A program made the position numbers and the translations under genes. The notes beneath the pieces are model-generated. The model did no database searches and had not been told where the DNA came from. It saw only the letters and a program-made list of their open reading frames with translations. From Lysinibacillus agricola (GTDB taxonomy: Bacteria; Bacillota; Bacilli; Bacillales_A; Planococcaceae), in assembly GCF_016638705.1 (NCBI RefSeq), contig NZ_CP067341.1:685501-749500 (forward strand): a stretch of DNA of 64,000 bases, given 5' to 3'. Of this stretch, positions 57,733 through 64,000 are shown piece by piece; position 1 is the first letter of the stretch, and each line of letters begins with the position of its first letter.

Positions 57733-59016
57733 ATGAAAAAACAGTTTGGCTTACGACTTAAACTAGTATTATTTGTCAGTATTCTTGCACTAATTACGTA
57801 CAGTATTAGTTTTATATTCATCGAATATTTACAACCTACCTTCTTCCCAGAGACCAATCGTAAACTGTTTGAAATTTTTACTTATGTGTCAGGGATTGCG
57901 TGGTCAGGCATTTTGGCTGGGATTTTCAGTGTAATCTTAATTAAACCTTTACAGCAGCTTGAAAATTCAGCTTCCCGTGTAGCAGAAGGTAAAATTGGAC
58001 AGGATGTAGAAATGCCGAAAACAAGTGATGAGATTCGTTCTGTTGCAGAGGCATTCCAACAAATGGTGTTAAATTTACGACAAATGGTGGAAAGTATAGA
58101 TCATAACTTCCAACAAACAAATCAAACGATAATTCATCTATCTGATGAAGCAGCTGTTGCAACAAAAAAAGCGGAAGGTATTGCCTCTACAGTAAAGCAT
58201 ATTTCTACAGGCGCAGAGGCATCTGCTACGGCAGTACAAGATACAGCTGAAGCAATTGAAGATGTACGAGCTCTTGCTACAGAAGTAAATAGTAGAGCCG
58301 AGGCATCAGCAACGCAATCCAAAGAGATTCTACATAATTTAACGACAACAACAAAAGCTATCGAAACGTTAGTGAATAGTATTCAACAAATTGCGACAGG
58401 TAATAATGAAGCATTAGAAAGCATTCGTGTATTAGAGGATAATGCTGGACAAGTAGAGCGCATCATTAGCTTAGTTGGCGATATTGCAGCCCAAACAAAT
58501 TTACTAGCTTTAAATGCTTCGATTGAGGCAGCACGTGCTGGAGAACATGGAAAAGGCTTTGCTGTTGTAGCTGAAGAAGTTCGTGGTTTGGCTGATGAAA
58601 GTGCGAAAGCGGTACAAGGCATTACATCTCTTATTCAATCGATGCAACAAAACGTTGAAATTGTTGTAAAACAAATGAATCAGCAAGTAGCATTTGCGAC
58701 AAAAGAAGCTGCACGTGTATCAGAAACTACGACAGCTGTAGAAGGTATGTCGTCAAGTGTGCATGAAATGGCAACATCAATTGTGGAAATTTCTTCACTG
58801 ATCGAACAACAAATGCATAATATTGAAACAACTGCTCGTCAATCTCAAGAAGTTGCAGCCATTGCTCAAGAGACATCAGCGGGTGCACAAGAGGTTCGTA
58901 GTGCAGCAGAAGAACAAGCATATGCAATTGAGCAAGTTGAGCAACTAACAGAAGGCTTAAAGAAACAATCAGACGAGCTGCATAAAATGATTCAACAATT
59001 TGATAGACAAGCATAG
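57733..59016 (+). CDS. Methyl-accepting chemotaxis protein without a large sensor domain
   Basis: 427 residues. Two membrane helices (about 10-30 and 50-70) are separated by only some 20 residues, so there is no extracellular ligand domain. A HAMP domain follows, then a long coiled coil with the signalling hairpin [29 protein letters not shown] (in pieces). It may sense membrane or cytosolic state and signals to CheA/CheW. ATG at 57733 follows ttgagggg. Not part of the usual ywlE-rpiB neighbourhood in B. subtilis, so it is an insertion here. Confidence 0.92.
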   Translation: MKKQFGLRLKLVLFVSILALITYSISFIFIEYLQPTFFPETNRKLFEIFTYVSGIAWSGILAGIFSVILIKPLQQLENSASRVAEGKIGQDVEMPKTSDEIRSVAEAFQQMVLNLRQMVESIDHNFQQTNQTIIHLSDEAAVATKKAEGIASTVKHISTGAEASATAVQDTAEAIEDVRALATEVNSRAEASATQSKEILHNLTTTTKAIETLVNSIQQIATGNNEALESIRVLEDNAGQVERIISLVGDIAAQTNLLALNASIEAARAGEHGKGFAVVAEEVRGLADESAKAVQGITSLIQSMQQNVEIVVKQMNQQVAFATKEAARVSETTTAVEGMSSSVHEMATSIVEISSLIEQQMHNIETTARQSQEVAAIAQETSAGAQEVRSAAEEQAYAIEQVEQLTEGLKKQSDELHKMIQQFDRQA

Positions 59017-59028
59017 ATGTAATTTTAG

Positions 59029-59077
59029 ACTGTAGACAAACTCGGGTGGTTAATCGAGTTTGCTACAGTTTTTTTAT
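59029..59077 (+). terminator. Rho-independent terminator of the chemoreceptor gene
   Basis: actgtagacaaactcg (59029-59044) pairs with cgagtttgctacagt (59055-59069), followed by seven T. Confidence 0.92.
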
Positions 59078-59114
59078 TTGTCTTATTAAGGCTTCGCGTA
59101 GTGCCTGTAGAGAT

Positions 59115-59460
59115 GGAAGTGTCGATAGAAAGAAGTGGCAAAGCGGCGGATAGAACTGTCAAAGCGACGGATAGAATCAAGGAAGTGAAGGATAGAAGAG
59201 CTGAAGTGGCGGATAGAACTGTCAAAGCGGCGGATAGAAAACGAAGCGCCGGATAAAAGAGTTAAAGCGATGGATAGAATCAAGGAAACGACGGATAGAA
59301 GAGCCAAAGCGAAGGATAGAAAACGAAGCGCCGGATAAAAGAGCCAAAGTGAAGGAAAGAATCAAGGAAGTGACGGATAAAACAGCCAAAGAGAAGGATA
59401 GAATCACCGAAACGCTGAATAGAATCACCAAAACCCCGGAAAGAACCATCAAAACCAAGG
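59115..59460. repeat. 21-bp tandem array (CGGATAGAA type)
   Basis: About 16 units, for example cggcggatagaactgtca plus aag and cgacggatagaatcaagg plus aag. At least two units are 19 bp (cggcggatagaaaacgaag). It is related to the array at 16700-17005. The following 59461-59797 holds no gene or clear repeat. Confidence 0.92.
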
Positions 59461-59797
59461 AGGCCCACCTTGTGCCATACCTAACATTTTGATATAGAAC
59501 CGTTCTACTGGTAATACCTAGAAAAAATATTGATATAGTATGTCCACTGTAGTTGAAAAACTAAAAAAACTTCAGAAGATGGAATAATACAACAAAAGAC
59601 CGTTATCCGAATTTATCAACATGATATTCATAGTATCCACAGGTAAACAGGTTTAAAAGTGAATGATTTTGTATGACATTACAAGAAATGTTCGTCTTTT
59701 AGGGAAAATCAGCAAAAAAACGCAAGAAAAATCATGTTATTCTTGAGATAGAAGTGGTACACTAGTGTTGACTATAATTTCGAAATGAGGGAACCCA

Positions 59798-60235
59798 GTG
59801 AGAATAGCAATTTCTTCTGATCACGGAGGCAATAACTTACGTCGTGAGATTATGCAGCTGTTAGATGAGCTAAATATTAGCTACGAAGATTTTGGTCCAC
59901 AATCTGCGGATTCAGTAGACTATCCTGATTATGCAAAACCAGTTTCTGAAGGTGTTGCTAGCGGGGAATTTGATAAAGGTATTTTAATTTGTGGCACAGG
60001 TATTGGTATGTCCATTGCTGCAAATAAAGTTAAAGGGATTCGTTGTGCTTTAGTGCATGATGTATTCAGCGCAAAGGCAACGCGTTGCCACAATGATTCA
60101 AATGTTTTAGCGATGGGTGAGCGTGTTATTGGGCCAGGCCTTGCATGTGAAATCGTTAAAGTATGGCTTGAAACGGATTTTGAAGGTGGTCGTCATACAC
60201 GTCGCATTGAAAAAATCGCTGAACTAGAGCAATAA
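59798..60235 (+). CDS. rpiB: Ribose 5-phosphate isomerase B
   Basis: 145 residues. ISSDHGGNNLRREI binds substrate phosphate; the catalytic Cys65 is in ICGTGIGMSIAANK and CHNDSNVLAMGERV is conserved. Interconverts ribulose and ribose 5-phosphate. GTG start after gaggg. Corresponds to ywlF. Confidence 0.95.
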   Translation: MRIAISSDHGGNNLRREIMQLLDELNISYEDFGPQSADSVDYPDYAKPVSEGVASGEFDKGILICGTGIGMSIAANKVKGIRCALVHDVFSAKATRCHNDSNVLAMGERVIGPGLACEIVKVWLETDFEGGRHTRRIEKIAELEQ

Positions 60236-60350
60236 GTAAAGTAATTATGTTTGTTAGCACATGACAAAAGCATGACGGTTTCATCCAGAAAATCTGAGTG
60301 CTTTTTAGTGTGTGACATAAATAGATATAAAATTAAAGGGGCTGAGCATA

Positions 60351-60893
60351 GTGGCTGTACAACAAATACGAGCACATTTGACTCAGTTACTCAGTGAATT
60401 TGAAGAGCAGGTAACTTTACGACCAAATACAATTTTTGTCGTAGGCTGCTCGACATCTGAAGTGATTGGTCAGAAAATTGGCACAGCAGGCGCGCTTGAA
60501 ACCGCAGAGGCGATTTTTGAGCCGTTGCAGGCATTTGCAAAGAAACATCAGTTGCATTTAGCGTTCCAAGGCTGTGAGCATATTAATCGTGCTATAACAA
60601 TGGAAGCAACAACGGCAGAACAATTTAGCTATGAACCAGTATCAGTTGTACCAGTTCGTACAGCGGGTGGCTCGATGTCTGCTTATGCGTTTACCCACTT
60701 TACAAATCCAGTTGTTGTGGAAGCTGTACAGGCAAATGCAGGTATTGATATTGGTCAAACACTCATTGGTATGCATTTAAAGGCAGTTGCTGTTCCAGTT
60801 CGTACTTCTGTGCGAATGGTAGGAGAAGCAGTTGTAACAATTGCAACAACACGTCCAAAGCTGATTGGCGGAGAACGTGCAGTATACAAATAA
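60351..60893 (+). CDS. ywlG: YwlG family protein (DUF436, TIGR01440)
   Basis: 180 residues of the conserved YwlG family, with FVVGCSTSEVIG, AFQGCEHINRA and TRPKLIGGERAVY. Function unknown; it is always near glyA in Bacillales. GTG start after aaagggg. Cytosolic. Confidence 0.92.
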   Translation: MAVQQIRAHLTQLLSEFEEQVTLRPNTIFVVGCSTSEVIGQKIGTAGALETAEAIFEPLQAFAKKHQLHLAFQGCEHINRAITMEATTAEQFSYEPVSVVPVRTAGGSMSAYAFTHFTNPVVVEAVQANAGIDIGQTLIGMHLKAVAVPVRTSVRMVGEAVVTIATTRPKLIGGERAVYK

Positions 60894-60953
60894 AATTACC
60901 TCTGAAATCAGTGGTATACAATTAACGATTATACTTAGGAGGCTTTTTCAAAC

Positions 60954-62195
60954 ATGGCATACGAAAAATTAGCAGTACAAGACAAAGCAGTATTAGACGG
61001 AATTCTTGCAGAAAAAAAACGTCAACAAGCAAATATCGAGTTAATCGCATCAGAAAACTTTGTATCTGAAGCGGTAATGGAAGCACAAGGTTCTGTTCTA
61101 ACAAATAAATATGCTGAAGGTTATCCAGGTAAACGCTACTATGGCGGTTGTGAACACGTAGATGTTGTGGAAGATATCGCACGTGATCGTGTGAAAGAAA
61201 TCTTTGGCGCAGAATATGCAAACGTACAACCACACTCTGGTGCACAAGCAAACATGGCTGTATACCACACAATTTTAGAACCAGGTGATACTGTTCTTGG
61301 TATGAATCTTTCTCATGGTGGTCACTTAACACATGGATCTCCTGTAAACTTCTCAGGTATTCTATATAATTTCGTTGAATATGGGGTAACAAAAGATACT
61401 CAAGTAATCGATTATGAAGATGTACGCCAAAAAGCATTAGAGCATAAGCCAAAACTAATTGTTGCAGGAGCATCTGCATACCCACGTGAAATCGATTTCG
61501 CTAAATTCCGTGAAATCGCTGATGAAGTAGGAGCATACTTCATGGTGGATATGGCACATATCGCTGGTCTTGTAGCTGCTGGCGAACATCAATCACCAGT
61601 GCCATACGCTGATTTTGTGACATCTACAACACATAAAACATTACGTGGCCCACGTGGTGGCTTAATCCTTGCTTCAAAAGAATGGGAGCAAAAGCTAAAC
61701 AAATCTGTATTCCCAGGTATCCAAGGTGGACCATTAATGCACGTGATCGCTGCAAAAGCTGTAGCATTCGGTGAAACATTACAGCCAGAATTCAAAGACT
61801 ATGCAAAACAAATTAAAGCTAATGCTAAAGCTTTAGCAGAAGTATTAATTGCTGAAGGTGTTGAAATTGTATCTGGTGGTACTGATAACCACTTGTTACT
61901 TCTTAATGTGAAATCTCTTGGTTTAACAGGTAAAGTTGCAGAGCACGCACTTGATGAAGTAGGTATTACAACAAATAAAAATACAATCCCTTATGATACA
62001 GAATCTCCATTCGTAACTTCTGGTATCCGTATTGGTACACCAGCTGTGACATCTCGTGGCTTCAAAGAGGAGGACATGAAAGAAGTTGGTGCAATTATTG
62101 CAGCAGTTCTTAAAAACCCAGAGGATGAAGCGGTCAAAGCTGAAGCAAAAGCTCGCGTAAAAGCTTTAACTGACAACCATCCATTATACGCATAA
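60954..62195 (+). CDS. glyA: Serine hydroxymethyltransferase
   Basis: 413 residues. PLP binds Lys228 in [28 protein letters not shown] and [14 protein letters not shown] are folate/active-site signatures. Converts serine and tetrahydrofolate to glycine and methylene-tetrahydrofolate. Ribosome binding site taggagg. Separate from ywlG by 60 bp. Confidence 0.98.
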   Translation: MAYEKLAVQDKAVLDGILAEKKRQQANIELIASENFVSEAVMEAQGSVLTNKYAEGYPGKRYYGGCEHVDVVEDIARDRVKEIFGAEYANVQPHSGAQANMAVYHTILEPGDTVLGMNLSHGGHLTHGSPVNFSGILYNFVEYGVTKDTQVIDYEDVRQKALEHKPKLIVAGASAYPREIDFAKFREIADEVGAYFMVDMAHIAGLVAAGEHQSPVPYADFVTSTTHKTLRGPRGGLILASKEWEQKLNKSVFPGIQGGPLMHVIAAKAVAFGETLQPEFKDYAKQIKANAKALAEVLIAEGVEIVSGGTDNHLLLLNVKSLGLTGKVAEHALDEVGITTNKNTIPYDTESPFVTSGIRIGTPAVTSRGFKEEDMKEVGAIIAAVLKNPEDEAVKAEAKARVKALTDNHPLYA

Positions 62196-62206
62196 TTAAA
62201 ATCTAT

Positions 62207-62252
62207 AAGGCTGTGATTAAAGTGATATATTACACTTTAATCGCAGCTTTTT
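62207..62252 (+). terminator. Rho-independent terminator of glyA
   Basis: aaggctgtgattaaagtg (62207-62224) pairs with cactttaatcgcagctttt (62233-62251), ending in T. Confidence 0.9.
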
Positions 62253-62393
62253 AACTTCAGTGGACGACTTTGGAACAGGCTTTTCCTTATCTATTTATAA
62301 AGATTAGAAAATAGATCAAAACTTTATCAATGCTATTAATGATGCCACGATACTCGGTGAATAATCGATCTTACATGCAATAAACATTTTTGA

Positions 62394-62446
62394 AAAGGAG
62401 TTGTCCCAAATTTATTTTTGAGACGACTCCTATTTTCTGTTATACT
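62394..62446 (+). promoter_or_regulatory. Hairpin overlapping the upp promoter
   Basis: aaaaggagttgtccc (from 62394) pairs imperfectly with gagacgactcct (62420-62431). The promoter -35 TTGAGA (62418-62423), 17-bp spacer and -10 TATACT (62441-62446) overlap the 3' arm. The hairpin may be the end of an upstream transcript. Confidence 0.65.
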
Positions 62447-62490
62447 AGGTGAGATAAAAATGAAATCCGAACGGTTAGGAGAGAATCCCT

Positions 62491-63120
62491 TTGAGCAAAG
62501 TATATGTATTTGATCATCCACTAATCCAACACAAGTTAACTTATATTCGTGACAAGAATACAGGAACAAAAGAATTCCGTGAGCTAGTAGACGAAGTTGC
62601 AACATTAATGGCATTTGAAATTACTCGTGATATGCCAGTAGAAGAAATTGAAGTTGAAACACCTGTTACAGTTGCGAAGACAAAAGTACTTTCTGGTAAG
62701 AAAATTGCGATTGTACCGATTTTACGTGCAGGTATTGGTATGGTAGATGGCGTATTAAAACTAATTCCAGCTGCAAAGGTTGGTCATATTGGTCTTTATC
62801 GTGATCCAGAAACTTTAAAACCTGTAGAGTACTATGCAAAACTTCCTGCAGATGTTGAAGAACGTGATTTCATCATTGTAGACCCGATGCTTGCAACTGG
62901 TGGTTCAGCAGTGGAAGCGATCAACTCACTAAAAAAACGTGGTGCGAAAAGCATTAAATTCATGTGCTTAATTGCTGCGCCAGAGGGTGTAAAAGTTATT
63001 CAAGAAGAGCATCCGGATGTAGATATTTATATTGCTGCACTTGATGAAAAATTAGATGACCATGGCTATATTGTACCTGGTTTGGGTGATGCAGGAGACC
63101 GTCTATTCGGTACGAAATAA
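62491..63120 (+). CDS. upp: Uracil phosphoribosyltransferase
   Basis: 209 residues. The PRPP motif is [18 protein letters not shown] and the uracil-binding region is [13 protein letters not shown]. Salvages uracil to UMP. TTG start at 62491 after taggagag. The order glyA-upp-mnaA is that of B. subtilis. Confidence 0.97.
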   Translation: MSKVYVFDHPLIQHKLTYIRDKNTGTKEFRELVDEVATLMAFEITRDMPVEEIEVETPVTVAKTKVLSGKKIAIVPILRAGIGMVDGVLKLIPAAKVGHIGLYRDPETLKPVEYYAKLPADVEERDFIIVDPMLATGGSAVEAINSLKKRGAKSIKFMCLIAAPEGVKVIQEEHPDVDIYIAALDEKLDDHGYIVPGLGDAGDRLFGTK

Positions 63121-63134
63121 TACTGAACAGTTTT

Positions 63135-63565
63135 CAACGGTGATAACAAGGTTCACCACTGAAAGTTAGGATGACATTTTGATAAAACGTATGTCATGTT
63201 GATTTGAGTGGAGACTGGGTGACTCCTTGGGGATTAGCGTCACAGATGAGACCCTGGAGCGCAAGCGAAGTGGGTAGGGGAACGAAGGCTAAAGGCATCA
63301 CGTCCTGTGATAAAGCCTTCGTGACCAACATCCTGCCGCTGACGCTTCGTTAGCACTACGCTTTCGCGCAAAAAACATCTGTTGCCCCGAAGCCCACAGG
63401 AAGCTCTGCTCTGCGCGAAAGCGAAGCGTCAGCGGCAAATGTTTTATCTGTGCGAAAGCGAAGCGTCAGCGACAAATGTTTTATCTGTGCGAAAGCGTAG
63501 CGGCAGCAACAAAGCGCCCAGTCGGAACGGAAATCAACCCCAGGTTATGATGATAAGCCAATAAT
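63135..63565. repeat. Palindromic intergenic element, copy 6 (long form)
   Basis: Left end ggttcaccactgaaagttagg, then gactgggtgactccttgggg, cagatgagaccctggagcgc, the inner hairpin at 63282-63322, several gcgaaagcgaagcg(t/g)cagc blocks about 40 bp apart (63415-63515), and the right end cagtcggaacggaaatcaac with ttatgatgataagcc. It has the same plan as copy 1 near speB. Confidence 0.85.
63282..63322 (+). other. Inner hairpin of palindromic element copy 6
   Basis: acgaaggct (63282-63290) pairs with agccttcgt (63314-63322), enclosing AAAGGC, atcac/gtgat with loop GTCCT, and AA. Compared with 7430-7470, both stems are one pair different in length while pairing is kept. Confidence 0.6.
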
Positions 63566-63606
63566 AAACAGGTTCAGTATGTAATTTTTAGGCAACTTAT
63601 AACTTT

Positions 63607-63640
63607 TGGAAGCGTCCTTCAATATTGAAGGACGTTTCAT
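63607..63640. terminator. Hairpin before mnaA, possible terminator of upp
   Basis: cgtccttcaat-attgaaggacg is a perfect 11-bp stem with almost no loop (about 63612-63633). The flanking T run is short. Confidence 0.5.
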
Positions 63641-63756
63641 AGTATGTTTAGGTGAATTACTTCTTTTGAAGTTCGACACTTGCCTCATATGACGCAGATC
63701 AACGGGAGTAAATGACTTTTCATACAATATAACAAAGGACGGTGCAGATCGTTTTG

Positions 63757-64000
63757 ATGAAAAAATGGAAAGTAATGACGATTTTCGGTACGAGACCAGA
63801 GGCTATTAAGATGGCTCCACTTGTATTGGAATTACAAAAACATCCTGAGCAAATAGAATCGATTGTGACGGTAACAGCCCAACATCGCCAAATGCTCGAT
63901 CAAGTATTAGAAACATTTAAAATTACACCAGACTACGATTTAAATATTATGAAGGATCGTCAAACATTAATTGACGTGACAACTAATGCATTACAAGGCT
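63757..64000 (+). CDS. mnaA: UDP-N-acetylglucosamine 2-epimerase, 3' partial
   Basis: 81 residues are visible before the window ends. The N terminus [21 protein letters not shown] and [13 protein letters not shown] are diagnostic of the non-hydrolysing epimerase that makes UDP-ManNAc for teichoic acid linkage. ATG at 63757 with aaaggacggtg about 13 bases upstream; a TTG directly before it (63754) has better spacing and could be the start. Follows upp as in B. subtilis. Confidence 0.92.
   Translation, partial: MKKWKVMTIFGTRPEAIKMAPLVLELQKHPEQIESIVTVTAQHRQMLDQVLETFKITPDYDLNIMKDRQTLIDVTTNALQG

Noticed and set aside
59025..59468. Minus-strand frames with SIRRFDSS-type repeats
   Set aside because: Same artefact of a 21-bp repeat; no start signals and overlapping frames in several phases.
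60922..61485. 187-codon minus-strand frame opposite glyA
   Set aside because: Antisense shadow of a highly conserved gene; no ribosome binding site or recognisable domain.

Overview
The window is a low-GC Gram-positive chromosome segment, most likely from Lysinibacillus or a close relative. The evidence is a long run of genes in the Bacillus order (pyrG-ywjG-spo0F-fbaA-tal-murA-glpX-rho-rpmE-tdk-prfA-prmC-spoIIR-ywlC-ywlD-ywlE-rpiB-ywlG-glyA-upp-mnaA). It also carries sporulation genes (spo0F, spoIIR), AGGAGG-type ribosome binding sites, and abundant intergenic repeats of a kind I associate with Lysinibacillus-like Bacillales. The genus is inferred from gene content only.

Layout. 1-3.3 kb: 3' part of a repeat-rich cell-wall-anchored surface protein, convergent with a sortase. 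3.5-8.5 kb: tautomerase, ywhD, class A penicillin-binding protein pbpG and agmatinase speB, without the speE that sits there in B. subtilis. 8.6-14.4 kb: accessory region with an SDR/HxlR divergent pair, a small membrane protein, a decayed IS3 copy, a TetR-CPBP protease pair and a threonine dehydratase. 14.5-16.7 kb: ywiB-argS. 17.1-20.7 kb: MerR-acyl-CoA ligase-acyl-CoA dehydrogenase operon behind a LiuR-like palindrome. 20.9-25.6 kb: cobalamin riboswitch, btuF-btuC-btuD/cbiZ fusion and a PduO adenosyltransferase. 26.2-33.9 kb: fatty-acid/branched-chain oxidation cluster (fadF, thiolase, 3-hydroxyacyl-CoA dehydrogenase, two acyl-CoA dehydrogenases, TetR). 34.2-37.5 kb: icmF, a coenzyme-B12-dependent acyl-CoA mutase. 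37.6-64 kb: the conserved housekeeping block, interrupted by two zinc-ribbon membrane protein genes between rho and rpmE, and ending in a partial mnaA.

The genes fit together metabolically. B12 salvage and adenosylation (20.9-25.6 kb) supply the cofactor needed by IcmF. IcmF interconverts branched and straight acyl-CoAs that the flanking beta-oxidation genes degrade. fadF and the thiolase gene share an upstream operator-like sequence.

The most unusual content lies between genes. (1) Nine intergenic tandem arrays have unrelated or diverged consensus sequences but all keep a 21-bp period (two DNA turns) with occasional 19-bp units; seven of them contain a GATA(A/G)A core. (2) A dispersed family of long palindromic elements carries nested hairpins whose stems differ between copies while loops and bulges are kept. 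Several copies end just upstream of the ribosome binding site of a gene (speB, icmF, tal). (3) A family of GCGAAAGCGAAGCG-containing repeats occurs alone or inside the palindromic elements. No tRNA, rRNA or CRISPR was seen.
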